A stretch of 64,000 bases of DNA, from contig NW_003101674.1 of NCBI RefSeq assembly GCF_000003855.2, positions 1,428,269 through 1,492,268 of the forward strand, in the 5' to 3' direction. The notes below the pieces were generated by a model that did no database searches, was not told where the DNA came from, and was given only the letters and a program-made list of their open reading frames with translations. Each line of letters starts with the position of its first letter. The stretch's first letter is position 1. A program made the translations under genes and the position numbers. The DNA comes from Blastomyces gilchristii SLH14081. Taxonomy: Eukaryota > Ascomycota > Eurotiomycetes > Onygenales > Ajellomycetaceae. Shown here piece after piece: positions 1 through 11,266 of the stretch.

Positions 1-3000
1 ATTCTGATATTCAGTCTGATCATCTGTCTGCAGATGAAATACAGTACTGAGAAGACATCTTATTATAAGATAATAGTAAAAGACTGATCAGTATTTACTA
101 ATGAAGAGAAATTCTTAATCTATTATTAATAACTTCAGAGCACTGTGATTATAAATAATGATATTTAAAAATAGATCAGTTAATTCAGAGGCTTTAATCT
201 TTTTATAAATAGAGATATATTTTATCATCTTTATGAAACAGTTAATAATGACTAAAATTGAGTCATATTCTTTGACACTTGTCAACTTCAGCAGGTCAAC
301 TATGAAATCTATTAATAAATTCTATCATGAGCTCTTTAGAACAGACAGTGATATTAACTCACTGTATTACTTATATCACAGAATCTTTATTCTTTAATAG
401 ATATTATAAGTCTTAATATACTCTTTAACATCTGTTCAGAGCTTGTCTTAAATATATTTATATTTTAGAAGCTTCTCAGTCTTCTCTAATTCAAAGTGCT
501 CTGTATGAGAATTATTATAATGAATTTTCAATAACTTCTGACACACTGCTCTACTACAAGAGACAAAGACTGAATTATTCAGCAGTAGAAGTTCACATTC
601 TTCTAGTTATCAGTAACTTGATTTCTTAGCAGTATTATCTTACTCAGAGTCTGTCTCTTTCAAGTTCAAACTGAATTCTTTCTTCTTCAACTTCTGAATT
701 CAAGCTGCAGTAGAGATATCTCTCTTCTGTAATTTATCAATAAATTTTAAAAGTAGTCATATTGAAAGATTGTAGATTATTTCATTCTTTATTAATTTAA
801 TAATAGTAGAATATAATATAAGAAGCTTATAATCTTCAGTGTCAGTTCTCTGCAAGAATTCAGGTTTTCTTTCATCTTCTATACTGAGTCACACAGCTGC
901 CTTATCAGCACTGTTTTCAAGCTTTAGAGAATTATAACTCTCTACAGCTAGCTTCTTCTGCAGTGATGACAGAGATTCTTTTATAGAATTCTTTTTCTCA
1001 TTAATAATATTATAATCAGGTTATCTAGATAGTATATCAGTAAAATTAAGTCAATCTGAACAGTATCAGGTATAGAAATCATACTTTAAAAGCAGCTTCA
1101 CTTCTCTGGCTTGATATTCTATCAAGCTCTTTATTGTTAAGAAGTAATACAGATTTTCATAATCAGTGAGAACTTACACTGAGTACTTACTATTCTAAAG
1201 ATAATGTTATCAGATCTTAAAGAATTCAATAATTACTAATATCTTCTAATTATAAGTATCATATCTTCTCTATATAAGTAATAACTTCTTGAAGAAGAAG
1301 ATCATCAATCTTTATTCACAGTATCTTATAAACTCTGTGAAAAAGTCTTCTCTTATAAACATTTTATTATCTATATTCTCAGAGATAATTATTCTCTGAT
1401 TCTTTCAACATTGAAAGATCTCTGATATCAACTGTGAAAAGATTTCACAGATCTCATTCTTAAATGTATCAGTCTTACACTGATTGAATAAATCAGAATT
1501 AAAGTGATTCAGTATTATAATATCTGTAAAAGCTTGTTTCAATTCTATAAATATCTACACAGTATCTTAAGTAAGAATAAATAGTCTTATTTTTCTATCT
1601 TTTACAGTTCTCTTTAATATATCTGTAAGAGGGGCAGTAATTTATAAATATGTATAGATAAATCATCTATAGAAATTCATAAATTCTAGAAATATCTGTA
1701 TCTTATGATATGTTCACAGTGCTGATCAGTTCTCAATGATGAAGACTCAGCTTCTGTTCATTGAAATATCAGTCATCTCAATAATATAATCTAAGAAATC
1801 AATCTTCTGTATATAGAACAAGCATTCTTCAGTGTTTATATAGAGTTAATACTGTCTTAAGCAACTTAATACTTCTCAAACATGAGTATTATATTCTTTC
1901 TTCATTTTTAAGAAGATTAGAATGTTATTCAAGTATACTATGCAGAAGATGTTGACAAGGTCTCACAGTATCTCATTTATATAGATCTGAAAGATGGCTG
2001 AAGTGTTACAAAGATTAAAAGATAAAACAAGATATTTAAAATTACTATATTTGATATGAAAAGCTGTTTTTTAAACATCATCTTTATTAACTCTGATTCT
2101 ATAATAGATATTCTGTATATCAATCTTTAAGAACATCTTTGCTCTAGATAATCAATCAATTATCTCATCAATTAATAGTAATGAATAGTAATTCTTAATT
2201 ATCATCTTATTGAGATCTCTGTAGTCTATGCATAGATGTAGTCTACTATTCTTCTTAGACACAAAGAGTATAGATATCTCTGTCAGACTCTTTGATAAGT
2301 GTATTCAGTTCTTTGATTGCACTTTCTCAAGATATTTATACAGAATATTTAATTTCTTTATAGACAAGTTGTAAAGAGATCTGTATAGCATTATTACATT
2401 ATCTTCAAGATAAATCTTATATTATATCTTGATATCAGAAAACTTCACTGCTTTCTTTTCTAAAAAGACATTCTTATAATCTGTAAAGAGATGTTATATA
2501 TATTTATCTTTAATAACAGATACTGCTGCTAATCTTACAGTAAGAGTGATGACTTCTTTATCTATTCTCAAGTCTCAGTCATCAACTACACAGTATATTA
2601 ACTCTATCTTTTTCTTAAGATTCTTTCAATAAAACTCTTCAGATTTCTCTATTACTGTCTCTTTATTAGTAAGACAGTATTATCACATCTGAGTGACTCA
2701 GTTAATAAGAGAATTGTTTTCTCTTAATTATAGAAGATCTAGAATGACATTCTCATCTATAATATTAATAGTGTGAAGAAGCAGACTACTCTTCTTAAAG
2801 ATTTCTTCTGAGTCTGTGATTACACACTTCACTTAAATTATGTTAAAACAGTGATATTTCATTTCATCAGTAAATTTCATATAATCTGATAGATCTATCT
2901 TCTTTCAACTCTTTATTAAAGAAATGAAGTAGAATATGAAGTTAGTATCTATCTCAGAGTTAAGTAAATATCTCACTAATACCTTCTTAGTCAGAGTATA

Positions 3001-4660
3001 TATTATGATTATAATATAAACTCAGAGATATGAGAATTATTAATTCTTAATTTCTTTCTCTTCTTTATCTTTCACAGATACATTTGTCAGAAGAGAAATC
3101 AACTTTAAGAAGATATCTTCTCAGTTTCTTCTCTTCTTCAACTTCTTATAATCACTAGTATAGTGATTATCAGCTTCACAGTTAAAACAGAGATCTTTAT
3201 TAAATCTTTTTTAACATTTCTTCACAGTGAGTAAAGAATCAGAATACTTGAAATTCTTCTTTACTTTCTTCACACTGAAGCTATCATAGCACATTTAGAT
3301 CTCATTATTGATTACTTAGAAGAGATTTTATTAGTCTTTTTCTCAGAGAATTGATTATGCAAATAAATTCAGAAAGTCAGATTGACAAGCTCAGTGTAAT
3401 TAATTAATAAACTCTGATACTATAATATCATTATTCATATCTTATAAGTCAGCTTTATAAGATAAAGCTGTGTTTTTAATTGATTCAAATTATTAGTTAA
3501 TTTCTCTCAATATTCTTTAAATCTTATATTGAAATTAGAAGAATTCTCATTATCTTATTAATATAATAAGTTAAATCACTATACTACTATAAAGCTGTAA
3601 TTACAGTGATTCTTAATTTAATTCAGTAAAAAGTTCTTGAATTCTTTCTAAGTTATTATAGTATTAGTATACTCAAGCTCTCTCTTCTTAATAACTCAAG
3701 TAGTCACAGAGATGTCTTCAAGAAGGTTGACAGTATATATTACTTATATCTTATAAGTATTATACTGACTCAGATTAAGATGAAATTTTCATTCAAGAGT
3801 ACAGATAAAGCTGTGAAATTCAGATAATATATTTCTCTTATATCTCAGAGAATCTCTGATCTTAATCTCTCTATCTTTATAATAGATGTAGATGTGTAGA
3901 GGCTGCAGCAGTGATAAAGCAGTTGAAGAGCTTATACTAAAATATACAGCAGATTCAGAAATCTCAGATTTCTACTGAGATGAAGATGTACACACTTTAG
4001 AGAATAATATGAAGTTTTTCTCAGAGAATGAGATCAGATTAGTCTTAGCACAGATGTATAAGATTATATTAATCTATTAATAGAGCTTAACTGATTTAAA
4101 CTTATAATCAGATCAAGTGATTCAAATTGTAATATAACAGAACTGAAGTGATAACTAGTTAACAGTATTATATAGAGATAGTTATTAAGAAGCTGTATAA
4201 GTGAGCTTGACTATCTTACTTAAATAGTGAGCTTATAGACTACAGAGTTATTATAAGAATATCACAGATATGATACTTAGTATACTAAGAAGATTGTATA
4301 AGAAACACAGTAACTCTTGTATATATTTCAGTAGAAGAAAAAACAAATCACTGACTTCTTTAATAAGAAGTCAGTATCTAGCTATTTTATATAGACAATG
4401 AGCAGATACTCTTCTCTCATTTCATGAGTGAGAATAGCTGAAGTGATATCTCAGTGATATCTCACTATTAAGAAAGAGTAATCTGCTAATCTTATATAGA
4501 AGCAGAGTTCTCATATTTATCAATCAAATCTTTATATGATATATCTGAATGATGTTATAGAGTGATTGAAAACCAGTTCAGATGAAATGAAATCATCCGC
4601 ATGAAAGCAATGAGCTGTGTGAAACCGCAACAGGGCCTAGACACGGCCGGAAGCGTGACA
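1..4660 (-). mobile_element. Ty3/gypsy chromovirus copy A1, RIP-degraded, truncated by window start
   Basis: Read on the minus strand this is the 5' part of an LTR retrotransposon: LTR (4129-4660), gag, then pol running off the window. A gag zinc knuckle lies at about 3148-3190 (CFNCEADNHYTSDY, where the last Cys has become Tyr), and the reverse-transcriptase active site at about 1925-1940 reads VYLNN instead of YLDD. The same family is present full length at 50482-58313 on the plus strand, and the two can be aligned motif by motif. Many in-frame TGA/TAG/TAA codons stand where the family has Trp/Gln, so the copy is dead. It is inserted in element B2, whose RNase H region resumes just after 4660. 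Family assignment is secure; exact internal gene borders are not. Confidence 0.85.
4129..4660 (-). repeat. 5' LTR of gypsy copy A1 (532 bp)
   Basis: On the minus strand it starts TGTCACGCTTCCGG and ends GTTATATTACA, the TG...CA limits of the 533-bp LTR at 50482-51014, which it matches along its length. The outer ~60 bp (4600-4660) is still GC-rich while the rest is AT-rich. The five bases after it, AAGAA (4661-4665), would be one TSD copy; its partner lies outside the window. Confidence 0.85.
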
Positions 4661-6863
4661 AAGAATGAGACTCTAAACTCTACAGTGTCTTTAAATTTAA
4701 GATAGTTACAGATTATAAGAATTTTAAATATTTCATAATTATCTATAAGTTTACTGAATAACAGATATGATGATCTGAGCTATTAAGCTGTTTTCATTTC
4801 ATAATACACTACTGTCTCAGCAGTTAGAAATTGATAATGAATGCTCTCTTATAATAGAAGTAAGATATATCTTTTAATATAATAAATATTCACTGAATAA
4901 ACTGAGAGTACTGACTCTTGAATCTGAAAATACTAGTTAATTACAATAAAATAACTCATGATACTATATATACTTTCTCAATTAGAACACTCTCTCTCTA
5001 AACTGTTATTAATATTCTGACTTCTTTCAAATCTACACTAAATGAATTGTGATATATAATAGCTCAGAATAATAAACTTCTTCAAACACTTACTAAAATA
5101 ATATGTTAAGAAGTATTTCAATTCTCTTCAGAACTATATATAAGAACTGACATCTCAGAATGCTTAATTAATGATAATAACACTTTGCAATTCTGTGAAT
5201 AATGCTGAGTCTCTCAATCTGAACTCTTATACATCAGAATAATGTAAGAGATGTATAATTTATATATAATCAGTCATTCAGATTATAAGTAACTATATTA
5301 AATAATCTCTTAAGAGTTCTATTAATCTGAGATATTAAACAGTATCAGATTCTTTGTCTGAAACTACAACTATTATTTCTCTATCATCTTATAAAAAGAT
5401 TGTAGAAAAGATCTACTAAAACTGCTTAATATTCTTAATAGAATCTGATAAAATGTACTAATTAACTTTACTATTAATCTTCTTAAGAGTAAGAGTTATA
5501 GAAATATTCTGATTATTATTGACTGATTAAGTAAAGATATAATATTGAAATCTTGTAATAAAATGAATACTGAACAGATCACTGAAGCTTTCTTACAAAG
5601 CTTATTCTATTAGATATATAACTTGATAAAATCTATAGTATCTGACTGAGATTATCAATTTATAAACACTTTCTGAATAAGAATCTGTCAAGTTCTCAAG
5701 ATTATATACTGTTTATTAACTACTTATCACTCTGAGACTGATAATGCATCAGAATAAATAATTCAGACTATAAAAAACTATCTTTATAAGTTCTGTAATT
5801 ATTTATAAGATGATTAATATAATCTTCTTCTATATATAGAGATTGCTATTAATGATTAAGATGCTGTTTCAACAGATATAAGCTCATTCTTTCTTATACA
5901 TAGTTATTATATAAAGATATTGAATTTTCTAGTGATTATACAGTTTACACTGAATTTCTGTAGTCTAATTCAGATCACTGATAATATAGTAATAAAGCTT
6001 TAAAATGTCTGTGACTGAGCAGAGATCTTTATAGCAAGTGTTAAATAAGATTAAGAGAATTAAATTAATATTTATCAAGGTCTTTCTGAGTAATATAAGA
6101 TAGAAGATCTAATGTAATTACATCTTAAAAATATACAGATTATACATTCATCTCATACACTGAACTATTATCATGTTAAATTCAAAGTGATAGAAGTTCT
6201 AAGCAGTTACAACTACTATCTTAACATCTCATCAGAGATTTATAATGTCTTTTATACAAGCTTACTTCACTATACTATTACTGACTTATTCTCTTCTCAA
6301 CTGACTTTCAACTGACAGCTGTCAAAGATCATAGAAGAAGACAATGAACTTGAATAAAAGATTGAAGATATTCTCAATGAAAGGTCTCATAGCTGCAGCT
6401 GATAATATCTTATAAAATAAGTCAGTTACAATTATGTGATTTGAACTCTGAGCTCTATATTATCTGAAACAGCAGCTCTCAACTGATGAGAACTACACAC
6501 TTACAACTCTATCTCACTTCTGAAAAGAGAGAACTAATATAGTAGACTACACTTAATTGATAGATTATTTCATTACACTTCATAGATTTTTACTGAAAGC
6601 TCTGATTCTTAGTCACTGATTTATTTCATTACATCTTATAGATTTCTGATGAAAGCTCTGATTCTCAGCTGCTAATTCTCAGTTGAGAAACTTATAGAGT
6701 TTCTATTCTTTCACTCTGAAGCTTTATCTTATATGCATATAAATATTCACTTCAATTATTAATTCTCATACTATCTCTTTTATTTTCCTTCTCTAATGTT
6801 TTTTACTTTTGTTATATAAGACCTATATCTTAATGCTGATCTATTCAGTGTAGATCTCTTACA
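4661..6863 (+). mobile_element. Chromovirus B2 fragment: RNase H, integrase, chromodomain, 3' LTR
   Basis: Plus-strand remnant of a second gypsy family. RNase H is recognisable at about 4690-4800 (VTDYKNFKYF, the usual TDHKNLEYF block with RIP changes). Degraded integrase follows at about 5000-5800. A chromodomain lies at about 6340-6470: E/D-rich start, IEDILNE, then a YLIK-stop-VSYN block where the stop is TGA for Trp. A 3' LTR ends at 6863. Its 5' half is cut off by insertion of A1 at 4660. The same family lies in opposite orientation at 59900 onward. Dead copy. Confidence 0.75.
6545..6863 (+). repeat. 3' LTR of chromovirus B2 (start approximate)
   Basis: Matches the reverse complement of the 311-bp LTR at 59900-60210 over most of its length, including the shared 3' end (GATCTATTCAGTGTAGATC, then TCTTACA). 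An internal duplicated block (TTTCATTAC...GAAAGCTCTGATTCT occurs twice, about 6570 and 6625) makes it longer than its relative. The left limit is estimated because that end is heavily mutated. Confidence 0.65.
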
Positions 6864-7975
6864 TGAATAAATAAATAAGAACTGAAATAGAGTTTATCTA
6901 TACTATAAAGAGATTTTTTTAATAGCTATTTAATACTGTATAAAAGAAGATAGTTATATCTTTAAATATTATATTTATATTTACTACTACTAATTTATAT
7001 TTATTCAATTTAGAATGAGTTCTTAAAAAGCTTATAATACAGTCTTACACTCTCTTAGATATATAATATCAATTAAGAATCTCTACTTCTATTATTAATA
7101 TATAAAAATTAATAAAGTAAGTTAAATAATAGTAATATTAAATATCTAGTAGTCTTAACTAAGTAATTTATATAAGAAAAAATCTTACTTCTAATAAAGA
7201 GATTTCTCTAATAGAGAATAGACAGCTATAATAAGCTCTTCATTAAAAGAGAAGATATTATAAGTAAAATAGAGTAATAAAATTACTAGATTTTTCAAAT
7301 TTATTATTAATATAGTTCTTTTCATCAGTAGAGATATAGATTATATATAAGAAAATAATAACTTTTAAAGCTGTTAAAAAGAATAAGTAAACTTGTAAGA
7401 AAAATACTAAGTTATAATATATTATTCTTAAGAAATAGAAGAAGATAAATATTATAAAGAAGAGAATGAAGTAAGAGATAGCTTATTAAATAATAAAGTA
7501 GTAAAAAGATATAAATAAGACTGTAAGAGCTGCTTAATAACAGATTAAAAAGAAGCTTAGAGATATAAAAAAGACTTAAGAGTAAAAAGAGAAGAAAGAA
7601 TAAACTACTGTATAACAGTAATCACAGTTAAATAAGAAAAAGATTAAAGAATTTAAAAATTATCTTTCTAATCAGAAAAGTAGATTCTTGATTTTATAAA
7701 AAGTGACTAAATTGCATTTTCAGAGCTCTGTCAGAGTACTCATAGATTCACTATCAGAGAAATCTGATAATATTATAATCTCTACTAATTTAATAACTAG
7801 TTACTCACTAAATCTGTCTTCATTTAAAATTTCATATTCTAGATAAGTTATTAAGTCAAATAAATATTTACAGAATTAGCTGTATATTTTTATATGTAGT
7901 TCTCTCTATATATTTTCATCATATAATATATCACCTTAAAATCTAATTGCATTGTTGAGATATCATTGAAAATAT
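6864..7975. other. Unclassified AT-rich repeat DNA next to the gene island
   Basis: Very AT-rich with no intact frame. On the plus strand, about 7350-7720 translates as a Lys/Gln-rich stretch if TAA/TAG are read as Gln (KKxKQTCKKNTKL..., KKKIKEFKNYLSNQKSRFLIL), so it could be the basic C-terminal part of a RIP-mutated transposase. I cannot name the family. Composition changes abruptly near 7975. Confidence 0.4.
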
Positions 7976-8669
7976 TTCATCATAGTGATGATGAAATGAC
8001 AGGCATTGAGTAAACAAGTTTTCTTTATTTTTGCCCTCCTTAGACACAAGCTTATTTATTATCTACCCAAGTGCTAAACCTGATATTACCAAAATCTCAC
8101 GCCCTGAGAGAATAACAAGAGAATAACACAAAAGGAACAGGAGAAATACATGTTAGTTAATAAGCATAGGCTCTAGGTACCTCCTATATATATTAAAATA
8201 TGACTAAGGTGGTGAACAGTGAAGACTACCAGAGTCAGATCCAGGTTGAGAATCGAAAATGCTCAATGAGGAAACAAAGTTATAAAACGTAAACAATAAA
8301 CTCCTGCAAAGGCGGTCGGTGTATGTGTCGATCTCGATAGGTAGGGTGGGCGAAGAAAGGGAAGTCAGGACTCCTTTGCAGGAAGAGGGGAAATTAAAAG
8401 AAAAGGGCGCAAGGAAAGAAAAGGTCTGCTTTTCCCATCGCGTTATTTTCTGTCTTTTTATTTTTAGACTTCTCTTCCTTCGCCCGGGCCTATTTCGTCC
8501 TCCTTAACTCCATTGCTATCTACGTCGCCTGCTACAAGACAACGATCTGATGAGGGTATAAATATGATACGACGATTATATGCATGCATATGAATATACG
8601 TAGATGGCCCGGGTATGTATATACCCATTGCGTGCACCAGGGCAAAAGCATGAGTAAGCTAGACTATTT
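7976..8669. other. Left edge of gene island, 3' flank of the 8670-10656 gene
   Basis: Balanced base composition from about 7976. An imperfect palindrome (CATCATAGTGATGATG) sits at the border. Nothing codes convincingly here; a 62-codon open frame at 8319-8507 is Arg/Lys/Glu-rich low-complexity sequence without any recognised motif. The stretch probably holds the 3'UTR of the minus-strand gene. Confidence 0.5.
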
Positions 8670-10656
8670 TTACTTCCTCACCTGCCTAGCATGTTTGACC
8701 AGGTTCTCAATAACACCCTCGAACGCCTCTTTCTCTCCAATCTGCGCATCGCGCCGCTTCAACCAGTACTCCAATACCTCGCTGGCACGTACGGTCATCT
8801 GCTCCAACCAGGAGATATGCTGCCGCAGCTCGTTGTCTGCAAAGTTATCCAGGGCAGCATCCGTGGTGGCGCATAGGCGACGGACGGCTGAAAGGTCCAG
8901 TTCAGGAGGAGGTTCGGGTCCACGACGTCGCGGTGGACGGCTACGTGATGTAGAGCGACCTGAGCCATGAGGCCCCGAGGACCGCCCCTGGCCATCCCTT
9001 TTCGCTTTGCTAGCGGAGGATGGAGCGCCGGTAGCTGAGTTGGAGGAGGATTGGGAATTGCCCTCTAAATTTATTGAGGGCAGCACTAGCTTTTTCTGCT
9101 TGGATGCGGGGAGGATTTCGTCTAGGTCGACAGGGACGCCAAGGGAGACGAGGAAAACACGGCGGATGTGAGACTTTGTCCAATTGGCAGGTTGGAGGGG
9201 AGGTGGTGAGACAAGCTGGGACCAGAGTGATCGAGAACGTTCAGTGATGAATATGTCGGAGTCTGGGATGGGAGAAAGGGGTGGGAGGGATGGGAGATTT
9301 GCGGAGCCGGGGAACAAAGAGTTGAGTTGGTCGCATGTTGCTGTGAGAAGGTCTTGGAGGTTTTTTATGGAGTTGAAGTCTAAAAGGGTCGGCTGTATTG
9401 AATATGATAGCCGATCAGTTTACAGTTCCTCTTTCTTTTGGAGGGCCAATCAACGGTAGGCTAGATTCCAGGAAATAAATGTCTCGGAATCGCCAGATAG
9501 GTTGTATCTGTGTCTGGGATTGTACTTTATGCTAAGGCTACTTACAAGGGAGGGTGAGGGAGGTTGTTGCACGGGGACACTGGTAATTTGACCCGTATCC
9601 TCATTGACAACCTCCGTTGGTTGTTGAAATGCAGCTTCTCCAAAATCACCGAAATCATCCTCTTCAGCATTTTCCTCTCCATCGAAGTCATAAAAATCGT
9701 CACCAAGGGCTTGATCATCAGGTTCATTTTCAGAGGGATCATGTGCAGCACGATCGTCAGATGTCTGTTTTTCTGTTAAGGAGCTTTTCCGTCGGACATG
9801 GCTTCGATGCTCGGATCTACTCGTCGAAGAGTTTGGAGACCCTGGTTTGGTCAATCGTCCCTCTGAAATCCGAGAAGGGAGTGGCCAAGGAGCAGGGAGA
9901 AAGCTTACCTGGCACGTCTGGAACTGTCTGGATAACATCTGGAAGTGAATCACTAGGGCCTCGTCGGTGCGCAGTAAATGAGCGTCGTAAATCGTGTTCA
10001 CCTGGAGATTCAACCCGGCAAAGCATGGTTTCCGGAACCGGGCTTCCCTCAGTGCTGCTATTTTGCGGTTGATCAGGTGATGTAATGCAGGGTTGAGACG
10101 AGTGTTCTTGTATTTTAAATATCATATCCGGCGCAGAATCTGCTTTATGAGATTCGTAGGCGCGTGTTCCTGGCTCTTCTCCGTAGCTCGGTGAACTGGG
10201 ATCGATTTTCTCGACAATAGTTCGCGGTACCATCTTTGGGTCTAAGGTTGCTCTTGTGCTTGCCCTTGACCCTGGTCTGCTGGGTGGTCCGTTGCCGAGA
10301 ATCTCGATTTCATCTGGAACAGCGTCCAATCCCCTTGTTTCGTACGCAGGGGAGCCAGGAACCTCGCCGTAGCTTGGAGAATTGTCAATTTTCTCTACGC
10401 GTGTCCGGGGTATTGGCGAGGGTGTTCGAGACCGTAGGCTGGGTCGATGCCTTCAGAAGCATCGGAAAAGTGCTCCTCTTCACTTTCACACGCCGTAGAT
10501 AACGCGAAAGTTAGCTGCCATCCACTTCTACTAAATTTTAGACCATTAGGAAGGAATAAAGCATACGGGATGGTTGAGCCCCAGGGGCGTCCAGCTCACC
10601 CCTTTTAGGGGTGGCTCCAGCAAGATGCTAGGAGGGCGGGAACGCCGCTCTGTCAT
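8670..10656 (-). CDS. Acidic clathrin-adaptor-accessory-like protein, 4 exons, with an apparent 1-base frameshift
   Basis: Exons on the minus strand: 10656-10567 (ATG, 30 codons), 10514-9909, 9841-9546, 9392-8670. Introns are GTATGC...AG (10515-10566), GTAAGC...AG (9842-9908) and GTAAGT...CAG (9393-9545), and phases agree. The N-terminal part contains EEEHFSDASEG; then two related modules, RVEKIDNSPSYGEVPG and IVEKIDPSSPSYGEEPG, each followed by an AY(E)...D..PD.I stretch; then an acidic block, DDFYDFDGEENAEEDDFGDF; then a C-terminal helical region ending ENLVKHARQVRK. FGDF fits the AP-1/GGA ear-binding consensus (aromatic-Gly-acidic-aromatic), so a role as an adaptor accessory factor at the trans-Golgi or endosomes, like yeast Laa2 or animal aftiphilin, is plausible but inferred. 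The HFSDASEG frame and the RTPSPIPRTRVEKID frame are offset by one base near 10449-10453, with no splice site that would join them. With one base restored the protein would be about 571 residues. Start and exon 1 are the least certain parts. Confidence 0.65.
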
Positions 10657-11266
10657 TGGAAAGGTCCCAAGTCCTCCAGATCAACGCCCATAGATCAACA
10701 CAAATAGCGTAGTTACTTGTGAAGTTATTACCTGCTTCAAATCCCTAATAGTAGCCAGGTTGTGTGTGAGATGAACAGGCAAACGAACAAGAAACAGCGA
10801 AGGCCTCATCTGACGATTTAAGCCCGCTCGGATTCTGCCAAGGCGGTCTGGAGCCCCAAAAAACACTCAGCCTGTATTGTTACCGTTTCCGGAAGTAATT
10901 TGGGCGAGTCCTCTCGAATGGTTGTATGGTACGATAAATATACACAGACCTGGCCGCAACTGCTAAAAGAGCTCTGCAAAAACCATCACCACGACGGGCG
11001 ATTCTCAGCAAAAGGAGAACGCTGCCTGCTGCTTCCACCGTTAAGGGCATAGAACTGAGAACTGCCACCCCTTGGACACCCGTATAGTAACCTTCTAACT
11101 GTTACACAAGCTAACTCTGCTATACTTATACCGGGTTTCACCATTTGTAAGTTTGTCAGTTTAGATCCTATGCCAACCAGATTTTTGACAGATTATTGAT
11201 TATTGCCAACTCTTAGGAAACACCGGTTCTGAAACCCAGGGAAACAAACCGCAAGTATCTGCCACG
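10657..11266. promoter_or_regulatory. Divergent intergenic promoter between the 8670-10656 gene and NSP1
   Basis: 610 bp separate the two divergent start codons, so both promoters must lie here, or within 5'UTR introns that I did not resolve. No TATA box at a convincing distance was seen. The NSP1 ATG has a good fungal context (GCCACGATGTC). Confidence 0.6.

Noticed and set aside
8319..8507. 62-codon plus-strand open frame near the island edge
   Set aside because: Arg/Lys/Glu-rich low-complexity sequence with a GTG start, no domain and no splice context; it lies in the 3' flank of a minus-strand gene.
8584..10502. Several plus-strand open frames across the minus-strand gene
   Set aside because: They are antisense shadows of exons 1-4; the minus-strand frames carry conserved motifs and consistent splice sites.
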